Source: Verrucomicrobia subdivision 3 bacterium UBA693
GTDB taxonomy: Bacteria; Verrucomicrobiota; Verrucomicrobiia; Limisphaerales; UBA8199
Length of the DNA: 64,000 nt
Direction of reading: 5' to 3'
NCBI GenBank assembly: GCA_002298785.1
Contig: DBMR01000103.1
Location: forward strand, 1 to 64,000
Shown here: positions 56,611-64,000 of the stretch, piece by piece
Layout: every line of letters begins with the position of its first letter
How positions within the stretch are numbered: position 1 is the first letter of the stretch
The notes under the pieces: model-generated
The model's database searches: none
Seen by the model: only the letters and a program-made list of their open reading frames with translations
What the model was told of the DNA's origin: nothing
Made by a program: the position numbers and the translations under genes

Positions 56611-57914
56611 GCGCGATCACCCTCGAGATTCTCATCATCCTTCTGTTGCTGGTCGCCAACGGGGTGTTTGCGATGACAGAGATGGCGATGGTTTCATCGC
56701 GTAAGAGCCGGTTGCGGTTGCTGGCGGACGGCGGCAAAGGCGGAGCACGGGCGGCGCTCAAGCTAGCCGAAGAGCCGAACCGCTTTCTGCCCTCGGTGCA
56801 GGTGGGAATCACGCTGGTTGGCTTGTTGGCGGGTGCGTTTGGTGGGGCGACTTTAGCCCAGGAAATTGCCAAGCAACTCGCCCGGTGGTCGGGGCTCGCC
56901 CCATACGCCGAAGCAATCGGCATGGGAACGGTCGTAGTCACATTGACGTTTCTTTCGCTCGTCATTGGCGAACTCGTGCCCAAGCGACTTGCCCTTTCCA
57001 ACCCGGAACGCATTGCGAGTTTGATGGGGCGTCCGCTCGACGCTTTAAGCCGCCTCGCCCGTCCGGTGATCTGGTCCTTGGGGATTGCAACCGACGCCGT
57101 TTTGTTCGTGCTGCGTGTCAAACCGAAACCCCAGCCCGCTGTTTCCGAGGACGAAGTGAAATCACTGATGCAAGAGGGCTCACATGCGGGGGTGTTTCAT
57201 CCCGCCGAGCCGCGCATGGTGGAATCCGTGCTCTCGTTCGATCAACGACCGGTCACGGACATCATGACGCCGCGCGGCAGGGTGATTTTCATCCGGCGCG
57301 ACGAGAAGCCAGATACGCTATGGCACAAAATTGTGGTATCAGGACACAACCACTATCCGGTTCACGACGGCAACCGCAACCGCATCGTCGGAGTCATTTC
57401 CGTGAAGGACATCTACGCCAACATGGCTGCTGGGGTCACGCCGAATGTGGCTGACCTCATGGTCACGCCGCTGTTCGTGCCTGGGACCCGGACTGTCGCG
57501 TCGCTGCTGGAAAGCTTCAAAGCGAGCGGCAAGCACATCGGCATTGTGGTGGACGAGCACAACGACTTCCTCGGTGTGGTCACACTGGTAGATGTGCTCG
57601 AGGCCATCGTCGGCGAACTGCCGTCGCTTGAAGAACGCCTGCGGCCAGAGGCGCGCCGGCGCAACGACGGTTCCTGGCTGGTAGACGGGGCGTTTGATGT
57701 GGCAAAGCTGTGGGAGGAATTGGGGACGGAAGCGCTCGCTGCTCCCCAGCTCAGCCCGAAGCAAAGCCTCGCCGCGTTTGTCGGCGGGCATCTTGGCGGC
57801 GCAATCGGGGAAGGGAAGACTCTTTCCACGGGCGGCTGGCGTTTTGAAGTGCTTGATATGGACGGGGACCGTGTGGACAAAGTGCTGGTCACGCCCGATG
57901 CGAGGAAGCCATGA
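56607..57914 (+). CDS. CNNM/CorC-type hemolysin family protein
   Basis: A 435-residue protein from the ATG at 56607. It has a DUF21 membrane domain (1-190; LLLVANGVFAMTEMAMVSSRKSRL, IGELVPKRLALSNPE), a CBS pair (about 210-330; DIMTPRGRVIFI, GVISVKDIY, FLGVVTLVDVLEAIVGEL) and a CorC_HlyC domain at the end (WLVDGAFDVAKLWEELG ... FEVLDMDGDRVDKVLV). Family members export magnesium or cobalt. Four-base overlaps with both TerC-like and ion-channel genes point to one ion-homeostasis operon. Confidence 0.9.
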   Translation: MSAITLEILIILLLLVANGVFAMTEMAMVSSRKSRLRLLADGGKGGARAALKLAEEPNRFLPSVQVGITLVGLLAGAFGGATLAQEIAKQLARWSGLAPYAEAIGMGTVVVTLTFLSLVIGELVPKRLALSNPERIASLMGRPLDALSRLARPVIWSLGIATDAVLFVLRVKPKPQPAVSEDEVKSLMQEGSHAGVFHPAEPRMVESVLSFDQRPVTDIMTPRGRVIFIRRDEKPDTLWHKIVVSGHNHYPVHDGNRNRIVGVISVKDIYANMAAGVTPNVADLMVTPLFVPGTRTVASLLESFKASGKHIGIVVDEHNDFLGVVTLVDVLEAIVGELPSLEERLRPEARRRNDGSWLVDGAFDVAKLWEELGTEALAAPQLSPKQSLAAFVGGHLGGAIGEGKTLSTGGWRFEVLDMDGDRVDKVLVTPDARKP

Positions 57915-58768
57915 GCAATCGCCTCAAAACATTCGTGCAGTCAAAACCGTTCCACCACAGCATCGTTGCGGTCATTGTCCTGGCCGGCGTAGTGGCTGGT
58001 TTGGAAACCAGCCCGGCCATCATGGCCCAGCACGGCGGTCTGCTGCTGGCGCTCGACAAGCTTATCCTCGGCATCTTCATCGTGGAGGCCCTGCTGAAGA
58101 TGGCCGTCCACCGCCCGCAGCCGTGGCGCTACTTCGCCGACGGTTGGAACGTTTTTGACTTCTTCATCGTCCTCATCTGTCTTCTGCCCGTAGGCGGACC
58201 GTTTGCGGCGGTGCTGCGTCTGGCGCGGGCGCTGCGTTTGCTCCGGCTGGTGAGCGCGCTGCCGAAGCTCCAGTTGCTCGTTGGCGCGCTGCTCAAGAGT
58301 CTTTCGGCGATGGGCTACGTGAGCCTGCTGCTGGGGCTCTTATTCTACATCTATGCTGTCGCGGGCATTCACTTGTTCGGCGCGCATGACCCGAAGAATT
58401 TTGGCTCGTTACCGGCGGCGTTCCTATCCCTTTTCCGGCTGGTCACACTCGATAACTGGGCCGACTTATTCAACGCACAGTTGCCGTACGTCTCGGGTCT
58501 CAAGGTCGCGATCTACTTCGTCACGTTCATCGTCTTCGGCACCATGATCATCCTGAACCTGTTCATTGGCATCATTATGAACAGCATGTCTGAGATGCAC
58601 GCGGAAATCGAGGCGCAGGACCGCCAGCGGCACGAAAAGGAACTCGGCCTCGCCACTTTGACGGACGAGTTCAATCAGTTCGAACAGCAACTCGATGCAC
58701 TGAAGGAACAGGCGGCCACGCTCAAACGCCGAGCGGGGGAAGCGGCGCGCTTGGCAGGCAACCGGTGA
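57911..58768 (+). CDS. Voltage-gated cation channel (NaChBac type)
   Basis: A 285-residue six-helix channel subunit. The S4 voltage sensor is VLRLARALRLLRLV with four arginines at three-residue intervals. The pore loop reads FRLVTLDNWADLF, where sodium channels of this family have TLESWSM-like filters. The Asp at the glutamate position and a second Asp four residues on resemble the calcium-selective CavAb filter (TLDDWSD), so calcium permeation is suggested. After S6 (LFIGIIMNSM) comes a coiled coil (about 225-275) typical of tetramer assembly. Overlaps the CorC-type gene by four bases. Confidence 0.9.
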   Translation: MSNRLKTFVQSKPFHHSIVAVIVLAGVVAGLETSPAIMAQHGGLLLALDKLILGIFIVEALLKMAVHRPQPWRYFADGWNVFDFFIVLICLLPVGGPFAAVLRLARALRLLRLVSALPKLQLLVGALLKSLSAMGYVSLLLGLLFYIYAVAGIHLFGAHDPKNFGSLPAAFLSLFRLVTLDNWADLFNAQLPYVSGLKVAIYFVTFIVFGTMIILNLFIGIIMNSMSEMHAEIEAQDRQRHEKELGLATLTDEFNQFEQQLDALKEQAATLKRRAGEAARLAGNR

Positions 58769-58812
58769 TGCGCGCTTTGTCTCGATCGCCAACTATGGTA
58801 AGGTCAAGCGAG

Positions 58813-59313
58813 ATGCTCAAAGCAACGGACACCACCGCCCGCAAAAGCCCGGTTCAGTCGGCGCTGGCGCTGCTTGGTTGGCTGCTCCTGTCCTTCTCCG
58901 CCGCCTCGCTGGGCGCCCTTTTCCTGCCCGGCGAATGGTACGCATCGCTGAAGAAACCGTCATGGAATCCGCCTGCCTGGATTTTTGGGCCGGTGTGGAC
59001 GGCCCTGTACGCGATGATGGCCGTGGCGGCATGGCGGGTCTGGCGTTGCGGCGGTTGGGCGGCGCAGCGCCGGCCGCTGACGCTGTTCCTCGTGCAACTG
59101 GCGCTCAACGCCGCCTGGACGCCGCTGTTTTTTGGATGGCATCGGCCCGGTCTGGCCTTCGCTGAAATCGTGCTGCTCTGGGTGGCGATTGCGGCGACGC
59201 TGTTGGCGTTTCGCCCCGCGAGCCGCACCGCCGCGTGGTTGCTCGCGCCTTACCTGGCATGGGTGAGTTTCGCCGGCGTGCTGAACTTCACGCTTTGGAA
59301 ACTCAACCCCTAA
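58813..59313 (+). CDS. TspO/MBR family protein
   Basis: A 166-residue five-helix protein from the ATG at 58813 (an earlier in-frame GTG at 58765 overlaps the channel gene). Signature parts are WYASLKKPSWNPPAWIFGPVWTALYAMMAVAAW, LALNAAWTPLFFGWHRPGLA and YLAWVSFAGVLNFTLWKLN. TspO proteins bind porphyrins and act in stress responses; in photosynthetic bacteria they modulate pigment genes with light and oxygen. A link with the light-controlled carotenoid operon 21 kb away is possible but unsupported. Confidence 0.9.
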   Translation: MLKATDTTARKSPVQSALALLGWLLLSFSAASLGALFLPGEWYASLKKPSWNPPAWIFGPVWTALYAMMAVAAWRVWRCGGWAAQRRPLTLFLVQLALNAAWTPLFFGWHRPGLAFAEIVLLWVAIAATLLAFRPASRTAAWLLAPYLAWVSFAGVLNFTLWKLNP

Positions 59314-59324
59314 TTCCTGGGAGC

Positions 59325-59900
59325 ATGCGCCTGCCCGTTCATTACTTCACCCTGGTTGCTCTGCTCGCTCTCGCCATGAAACCCCTCGCTGCTGAGAAAA
59401 CACTGTTCGACTTCCAGACCACGACCAATACGGCCGCCTGGCAAATCGTCAATGACGACGTGATGGGCGGGGTGTCCACGAGCAGGTTCGAGCTAACCAA
59501 TGGCTTGGCGGTGTTTCGGGGCGAGGTGTCGTTGGAGAACAACGGCGGCTTTGCCTCCGCGCGCGCGCTGCCCGCGCGGCACGACCTCACCGGGTGCGAT
59601 GCCTTCGTGCTACGGGTGCGGGGCGACGGGCGACGCTACAAATTCACAGCGCGAACCGAGAGCGGCTTTGACGCGCCACTTTACCAGTGCGCCTTCACGA
59701 CCCAGCGCGGTAAATGGGAAGGGCACCGGCTGGCATTCAAGGACTTCGTGCCGACCCTCCGCGGTCGCGTGCTGTCCGGCGAACCGCCGCTCGACCCCGC
59801 CAAGATCACCTCGGTGGGCTTCCTGATTTCCGACAAGCAAGCCGGGCCGTTCCGAATCGAGGTCGCGTCGATCAAGGCCTCAAGGAAAGCGGGAAATTGA
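59325..59900 (+). CDS. Secreted CIA30-family protein
   Basis: About 191 residues from the ATG at 59325, preceded by GGGAG. A signal peptide (VHYFTLVALLALAMKPLAA) is followed by a CIA30 domain: FDFQTTTNTAAWQIVNDDVMGGVSTSRFELTNG, GGFASARALP, RGDGRRYKFTAR, FLISDKQAGPFRIEVASI. The jelly-roll fold is named for a complex I assembly factor, but bacterial secreted members probably bind carbohydrate. It ends three bases before the epimerase gene, a common pairing. Confidence 0.85.
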   Translation: MRLPVHYFTLVALLALAMKPLAAEKTLFDFQTTTNTAAWQIVNDDVMGGVSTSRFELTNGLAVFRGEVSLENNGGFASARALPARHDLTGCDAFVLRVRGDGRRYKFTARTESGFDAPLYQCAFTTQRGKWEGHRLAFKDFVPTLRGRVLSGEPPLDPAKITSVGFLISDKQAGPFRIEVASIKASRKAGN

Positions 59901-59903
59901 GCG

Positions 59904-60809
59904 ATGAACATTCTTGTTACCGGCGCGACGGGTTTGATCGGCTCTGCCCTAATGTCGCGCCTTGCCTCCACCGGGCATCACTGCCTGCCTCTGCGCCGAG
60001 GTGCCGCAGTCGGCAACGAACCCGGGCCGATCTGGAATCCGGAATCTGGACTAATTCGCCTCGAAACGGCCGGCCCGCTCGAGGCCGTGATTCATCTCGC
60101 CGGTGAAAACATAGCCCAGCGCTGGACCGCCGCCGCGAAAGCCCGTATCCGTAGCAGCCGGGTGGACGCCACGCGCCTGCTGTGCGAGGCACTGACCAGG
60201 CTGCCTCAACCGCCGCGGGTCGTGGTGTGCGCCTCAGCCACGGGTTACTACGGCGACCGGGGTGACGAGGTCCTCGCCGAAGACAGTTCGCCGGGCCAGG
60301 GGTTTCTCGCGGAGGTTTGTCAGTCATGGGAAGCCGCGACCGAGCCGGCGCGATTGTGCGGGATGCGCGTGGTGCATTTGCGCGTGGGCATCGTGCTTGC
60401 CCGCCGCGGAGGCGCGTTGGCCAAAATGCTGCCGGCATTCCGGCTCGGTCTCGGCGGTCGGCTGGGCACGGGCCGGCAGTTTTGGAGTTGGATTTGCCTG
60501 GAGGACCTGATTCGCGTGATTGAATTGGCGCTGGGCGAGGAGAGCCTCAACGGCGCAGTGAACGCAGTGTCACCCGCGGCAGTCACGAACACGCAATTCA
60601 CCCACGCCCTGGCGCAGGCGATCGGACGACCCGCTTTGCTGCCGATGCCTGCAATTGCGGTGAAGCTGCTTTTGGGCGAAATGGGCCGCGAGGCGTTGCT
60701 GGGAAGCGCGCGGGTGCGGCCCGCGCGGCTGATAGAAAGCGGCTTTGTGTTTCGCTTCCCGGAATTGGGGGCGGCCCTGAACCACACGCTGGGAAGCCCG
60801 GATTCGTGA
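59904..60809 (+). CDS. TIGR01777-family epimerase (YfcH-like SDR)
   Basis: A 301-residue extended SDR. The cofactor loop is GATGLIGSALMSRLASTGH; VIHLAGENIAQRWT and ASATGYYGDRGDEVLAE are TIGR01777 signatures, and the end has the MP-x-x-KLLLGEMGREALLGSARVRPARL pattern of the family's C-terminal domain. It is related to the cell-division-linked protein YfcH/SulA homologues; the reaction is not known. Co-oriented with the CIA30 gene. Confidence 0.88.
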   Translation: MNILVTGATGLIGSALMSRLASTGHHCLPLRRGAAVGNEPGPIWNPESGLIRLETAGPLEAVIHLAGENIAQRWTAAAKARIRSSRVDATRLLCEALTRLPQPPRVVVCASATGYYGDRGDEVLAEDSSPGQGFLAEVCQSWEAATEPARLCGMRVVHLRVGIVLARRGGALAKMLPAFRLGLGGRLGTGRQFWSWICLEDLIRVIELALGEESLNGAVNAVSPAAVTNTQFTHALAQAIGRPALLPMPAIAVKLLLGEMGREALLGSARVRPARLIESGFVFRFPELGAALNHTLGSPDS

Positions 60810-60909
60810 GCCCGCGCGCGATAGCCTGCGCCTCGACTTGTGCCGCCAGGTCGCTGAGGAAGCGGCTGAAGCATCTCCAATATGCAAACTCATACCGCGC
60901 GCAAATTGC

Positions 60910-60993
60910 TGTTGACAAACTACTTATCGAGTCCAATCGTAGCCGCGTGAGCTATTCTATTACGTCCAAAATGACGCCGATTAGTTGTTCGCT
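60910..60993 (+). repeat. 84-base repeat, copy 1, ending at a start codon
   Basis: Starts TGTTGACAAACTACTT, keeps TATTCTATTACGT in the middle and ATGACGCCGA near the end, and stops right before the ATG of the GNAT gene. A second copy at 63672-63754 has about three quarters of the bases in common and also ends at an ATG. The arm ACAAACTACT is roughly complementary to AGTTGTT at the other end, so the unit can fold into a long hairpin. This would fit an integron attC-like site or a mobile expression unit; the core here is GTTCGCT and not the canonical GTTRRRY. Confidence 0.6.
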
Positions 60994-61488
60994 ATGAGTT
61001 TTACCCACATCGAACTGAAACAACTTTCAGAATGCCCGGAACACCTTCTGGCTGTCGGCACTTGGATTTCTGAAGAGTGGTGGAAAAGGCCAAACAATAC
61101 TTCCGAGGTTGTCTTGAGGTTGCTCAGGAGCCACACAGCAAAGGACAGGGTTCCATTTACGGTTGTAGCTCTCGCAGCTGGAAAGCCCGTGGGCAGCTGC
61201 TGTGTCATTGAGAATGATTGTGTTCACAGGCCGCAGTATGCTCCATGGGTGGCTGCGGTTTACGTAAAACCCGAGTTGCGTGGACAGGGGGTTGCCTCAG
61301 CGCTGCTTCAGGAGGCGGCCATAATTGCAGGGCGAGTACCGGTGCCAGGTCTCTACATAGATTGCCACGTGAAGACGGCACCGGTATACGAGAAGAGTGG
61401 ATGGTCGATACTTGAGCGCGAGGTTGGCGATAGAGATTCTGTCGTCATGTTCCGGAGCAGCAGGAGCGAACAAGAGCGCTTCACCTGA
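60994..61488 (+). CDS. GNAT-family N-acetyltransferase
   Basis: A 164-residue acetyltransferase. After an N-terminal helix pair it has the GNAT core: VPFTVVALAAGKPVGSCCVIEND, WVAAVYVKPELRGQGVASALLQEA with the acetyl-CoA loop R-G-Q-G-V-A, and YIDCHVKTAPVYEKSGWSILERE. The acceptor is unknown. The gene begins at the end of the first 84-base repeat, which is how cassette genes begin in integrons, and GNAT genes are frequent cassette cargo. It is less G+C rich to the eye than the operon before it. Confidence 0.87.
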   Translation: MSFTHIELKQLSECPEHLLAVGTWISEEWWKRPNNTSEVVLRLLRSHTAKDRVPFTVVALAAGKPVGSCCVIENDCVHRPQYAPWVAAVYVKPELRGQGVASALLQEAAIIAGRVPVPGLYIDCHVKTAPVYEKSGWSILEREVGDRDSVVMFRSSRSEQERFT

Positions 61489-61949
61489 ATGGCGGACCAG
61501 CGGAGCGATTCGGCAGCACGGTAGTTGGTGACGGGCCGCCATCGTTGAAGCGACAATGGAACGGGCCTCTATGACGTGGAACCGGCAGCCTTTGTTTCAT
61601 ATCTCCAGTCCCCTCGATCGTCTCCGCCTGCTGAACGTAAGGCTCGCGGCGGGCCGGTGTTGTTGATCTCTGGCCGTGCCTCTCAAAATCGCCGCAAAAT
61701 GCCCATTGACGCAGTAATATGGAGTTCATAGAGTGCCCCTATGCCCGGTGATACTGAAAAATTAATGCTCCCTCACCCGCGCAGCGCTCAGTACGGGCGT
61801 GCGCGCCAAAAGCAAATTCCTATCAGTGTTTGTTGGTAGAGGGTCTCGTTCGCAATGAGAAGGTCAGGGGTTCGACTCCCCGCCGCCCCACCATCCTTTC
61901 ACGCTCTTTCAGCCAGAAGCAGCCGATAACTACAATTATTCCGTCAAAA
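61489..61949. other. Gap containing a tRNA-gene fragment
   Basis: No gene is supported between the GNAT stop and the unknown secreted protein. Frames on both strands have no family resemblance. The tRNA-Ala 3' fragment (61832-61893) is the only recognised item. Confidence 0.5.
61832..61893 (+). repeat. 3' fragment of a tRNA-Ala(CGC) gene, possible attachment site
   Basis: From GTTGGTAGAG in the D-loop onward, the sequence matches a tRNA-Ala. The anticodon stem is TCTCG/TGAGA around the loop TTCGCAA (anticodon CGC), the variable loop AGGTC, the T-arm is AGGGG-TTCGACT-CCCCG, and CCGCCCC-A-CCA forms the 3' acceptor end. The matching 5' acceptor strand (GGGGCGG) and D-stem are missing upstream, where the sequence is unrelated. 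Such fragments form when a mobile element integrates into a tRNA gene, so this is probably one end of an island. It is not a working tRNA. Confidence 0.75.
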
Positions 61950-63611
61950 GTGACAGCAAAAGAGACCATCTTCTCGCTTGGCCGGAAAGAGCGGAAGGGC
62001 ACAGGCAAATTTATAGTAGCTTTGCCCTGGATTTTGCTCTGCGCCGCAAGTGGCAACTTATCTATCGCAGGCGATGCAACAGGTCTGAATTACGTCACCA
62101 ACCGGGCGGAGGCATTCGCCCTGGCTCAGAAGGAAGGCTGCGCCGTTCTTTTGTATACCGGGCGAGCGGTGTTCTGCCCCAACGGTGATCCTCGGGGGTA
62201 CTTTTTCAAAGAGATTCTGCCGAACCATCCCCAGTTGGAGAGCCGCCCCAAAAAATACGTCGTATGCGAGCAGTTCACTTTTGCCACCAATGTGTTTAGC
62301 GCAGAGTTCAGAGAAGAGCAGCGGCGCGTTGAAGCTGTGTATAGTAAGTACAACCTGAAGGCGTTCTGGCCTGCCATGATCCCAGTGGATGCAAAAGGGA
62401 ACAGGCTGAGCGGCCCCTACCTTCGATATTTCGCGGGAAAGCCCGAATTTAGCGATACAATTGACCATTTGTACGAGACCTTCCAAGAATACCTCGCCGC
62501 CGAACCGCCGGTCACCGTGGCGGAGGCGCAGGCCAACTTGCGTCAAGCCGCTATGGGCCGTAGCGGGACAAGACCGGTAATCGGTCTCTTCCGCAGCTCG
62601 CGCCATCCCCAGGGAGGCCAGAAGAAGTTGATTCTCGAGAACGGGATGGTCTCGACCCAATACGAAGTTGGGGAAGCTTTGGATTACAACTTCCTGCGCG
62701 GAACACGCCAGCGCGGCGAATTTAGCGCGGGCGGTTATGAAGAGACCCTCGTTGCCATAACGGGTCTGCTTACAAACCAACAAACCTATACTGGCAGCAT
62801 TCTCGTACAAATGAACGATGCTTGGTTCAGGAGCACAATGGAGCCGGTCGGGAACCGCCCGGATCATTATCGAAATGTCGGAGGAGTCACGGTGGATGCG
62901 GGTGAATACTATTTCCTGGTTTATGTTCGCGATGACATGGTTGCCCGTATGCTGTTGCGAGGAATCGCCGCGAAATTCAAAAAGGAGAAAGGGGCAGAAG
63001 CCCAGGTTCCCACCGATCTCCGCGCTCTGATTGAGGAGGATGTCAAAAGGGAATCGTCAGCGAAGCCGGAGCCCATTCCGGCAGAGGTTTTCTCCTCCTA
63101 CAGCGGCGTGTTTGGATGGGAACTGGGCACGCGTATCACCAGTAAGGGGCACGGACTTGCATCAAACTACTTCACTTTCCAGGTAAGCTATACGAAGGAT
63201 TCCGATCCAAGCATTCTTCCATTTGATCGGGTCGTTGTTTTGGGGACGCAGGAGGGACTCATTTACGAGATCCAGGCCCACCTGACACCCCAAGTAACCA
63301 ATTACGCGGCAACCAAAGAAAGCATCATCCACACGTTTGTCGAGCGATTCCCGGAACTCGAAAGCTCGGGGCCTGATTCAGCTGTTCGAGAGTTTGGCGA
63401 CAGCACGAACAAAGTGAGATTGGAAGAGGGGCGACCTCAGCTTATCCTCCGTTTCCAAAACATGCCTCTTCGCATAGAAATGGAAAGGAACTTGCTCAGA
63501 CCACCAGGGGCGAACAAGCGTCCTCCTGCCTCCTCCCAGAGTGGGACCGTAACCAACCAACTCCAGCCCGGATGGAATCAGAATCCTCCAAGGACAAATA
63601 GAATTCGGTAA
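61950..63611 (+). CDS. Secreted protein with thioredoxin-like N-terminal region
   Basis: About 553 residues from a GTG at 61950; the frame is open back through the tRNA fragment, which is not coding. A signal-like segment (FIVALPWILLCAASGNLSIA) comes first. Residues ~50-200 recall a thioredoxin fold (NRAEAFALAQKEGCAVLLYTGRAVFCPNGDPRGYFFKEIL ... YNLKAFWPAMIPVDAKGN), but the CxxC active site is absent. The larger C-terminal part matches no family I know. No close partner gene; it lies in the accessory region behind the tRNA fragment. Confidence 0.6.
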   Translation: MTAKETIFSLGRKERKGTGKFIVALPWILLCAASGNLSIAGDATGLNYVTNRAEAFALAQKEGCAVLLYTGRAVFCPNGDPRGYFFKEILPNHPQLESRPKKYVVCEQFTFATNVFSAEFREEQRRVEAVYSKYNLKAFWPAMIPVDAKGNRLSGPYLRYFAGKPEFSDTIDHLYETFQEYLAAEPPVTVAEAQANLRQAAMGRSGTRPVIGLFRSSRHPQGGQKKLILENGMVSTQYEVGEALDYNFLRGTRQRGEFSAGGYEETLVAITGLLTNQQTYTGSILVQMNDAWFRSTMEPVGNRPDHYRNVGGVTVDAGEYYFLVYVRDDMVARMLLRGIAAKFKKEKGAEAQVPTDLRALIEEDVKRESSAKPEPIPAEVFSSYSGVFGWELGTRITSKGHGLASNYFTFQVSYTKDSDPSILPFDRVVVLGTQEGLIYEIQAHLTPQVTNYAATKESIIHTFVERFPELESSGPDSAVREFGDSTNKVRLEEGRPQLILRFQNMPLRIEMERNLLRPPGANKRPPASSQSGTVTNQLQPGWNQNPPRTNRIR

Positions 63612-63671
63612 GAATTCGATCAGCCTTGGAACGTATCACTGCTAGGAAGGCTCATGCCGTGATCAACTTGT

Positions 63672-63754
63672 TGTTGACAAACTACTTGTCAGTTCTGATC
63701 GTGCCCCATGAGGTATTCTATTACGTATAATATGACGCCGAGTAGTTGTTGGGC
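63672..63754 (+). repeat. 84-base repeat, copy 2, ending at a start codon
   Basis: Second copy of the unit at 60910. It shares TGTTGACAAACTACTT, TATTCTATTACGT and ATGACGCCGA and ends GTAGTTGTTGGGC directly before the lipoprotein ATG. Here the last seven bases, GTTGGGC, fit the integron core site GTTRRRY. ACTACT near the start and AGTAGT near the end are complementary, giving an attC-like fold. I did not find a clear R'' box (RYYYAAC) at the left end, so the integron reading is tentative. Confidence 0.6.
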
Positions 63755-64000
63755 ATGAACGTTCTCCCGATCTTGCGTGCCCTACTATGCGCAGGGGTAG
63801 CTACGGTCCTCGTTGGGTGCAGCAGCACCAAGGCAGCCCGTGTCGGACATGCGAACCTGAAGACCACGCACCGCTGCACGACCTTTGACCTTCTGAAGGG
63901 GGCTGATTATATCTACGATCTTGAGCTCCCGCCGGTCAGTCTGAGTGAGCGCGGCGAACACGTCTTCCACGTTCGGGGCCTGCACAACTCAGTTTTTCCG
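63755..64000 (+). CDS. Lipoprotein of unknown function, cut by the window end
   Basis: Eighty-two codons are visible and the frame is open at the edge. MNVLPILRALLCAGVATVLVGCSS is a lipoprotein signal with lipobox LVGC (Cys at residue 22). The following part (TTFDLLKGADYIYDLELPPVSLSERGEHVFHVRGL) resembles nothing I can name. The start directly follows the second 84-base repeat. Confidence 0.65.
   Translation, partial: MNVLPILRALLCAGVATVLVGCSSTKAARVGHANLKTTHRCTTFDLLKGADYIYDLELPPVSLSERGEHVFHVRGLHNSVFP

Noticed and set aside
61801..61893. Complete tRNA-Ala gene.
   Set aside because: The 5' acceptor strand and D-stem are absent; only the 3' three quarters match.

Overview
The window looks like chromosomal DNA of a Verrucomicrobiota bacterium, probably of the Pedosphaera/Limisphaerales type (inference). 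The grounds are the high G+C, a large secreted CotH/LTD/LamG protein, an Ig-NHL protein, the shared C-terminal domain of those two proteins that ends in an FYR motif, and many small operons of membrane and stress genes. No rRNA gene, complete tRNA gene, CRISPR array or intact insertion sequence was seen.

Layout. 1-4.2 kb: a Tat-exported DUF4434 protein, a response regulator plus universal stress protein pair behind a possible sigma-54 promoter, a truncated nucleotidyltransferase, and a guanidinium exporter (gdx) directly behind a near-perfect guanidine-III riboswitch. 4.3-10.2 kb (minus strand): a histidine kinase and NtrC-type regulator pair, an Rnk/GreA-like factor and a CPA2 cation/proton antiporter. 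10.2-14.6 kb: a MITE-like insertion and the giant CotH protein.

14.8-25.4 kb: a tightly coupled 12-gene operon and the most unusual part of the window. It encodes a type II fatty-acid/polyketide-like set: a FabZ-like dehydratase, a ketosynthase without catalytic residues next to an intact ketosynthase, a nitroreductase-like flavoprotein, a long acyl carrier protein, a FabG-like reductase and a second hotdog protein that lacks the catalytic histidine. The rest of the operon is three radical SAM enzymes, a hexapeptide acyltransferase and an unknown membrane protein. Two of the radical SAM enzymes have the cysteine-rich layout of the MJ0619/tetraether-lipid-synthase family. I infer a pathway to a specially modified acyl chain or membrane lipid; the product is unknown.

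25.5-28.5 kb: a secreted HNH nuclease, an NHL propeller protein and a second MITE-like element. 28.3-37.8 kb: a carotenoid cluster (two CrtI-family enzymes, aldehyde dehydrogenase, acyltransferase, glycosyltransferase, SRPBCC protein) divergent from a CarH-type B12 photoreceptor repressor. CarH-like 11-bp direct repeats lie over both promoters, so light control is predicted. 38.3-41.8 kb: purK-ilvD-purE. 41.9-45.6 kb: a small redox operon with a divergent LysR regulator. 45.6-51.8 kb: the dabB-dabA inorganic-carbon uptake pair between two NhaR-like LysR regulators. 51.9-60.8 kb: membrane proteases, a hibernation-factor-like protein, stress proteins, TerC and CorC-type transporters, a voltage-gated channel with an aspartate-containing filter, TspO, a CIA30 protein and a TIGR01777 epimerase.

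60.8-64 kb looks like accessory DNA. It has two copies of an ~84-bp sequence, each ending exactly at a start codon, a GNAT acetyltransferase, a 3' fragment of a tRNA-Ala(CGC) gene that may be an attachment site, an unknown secreted protein and a lipoprotein cut by the window edge.
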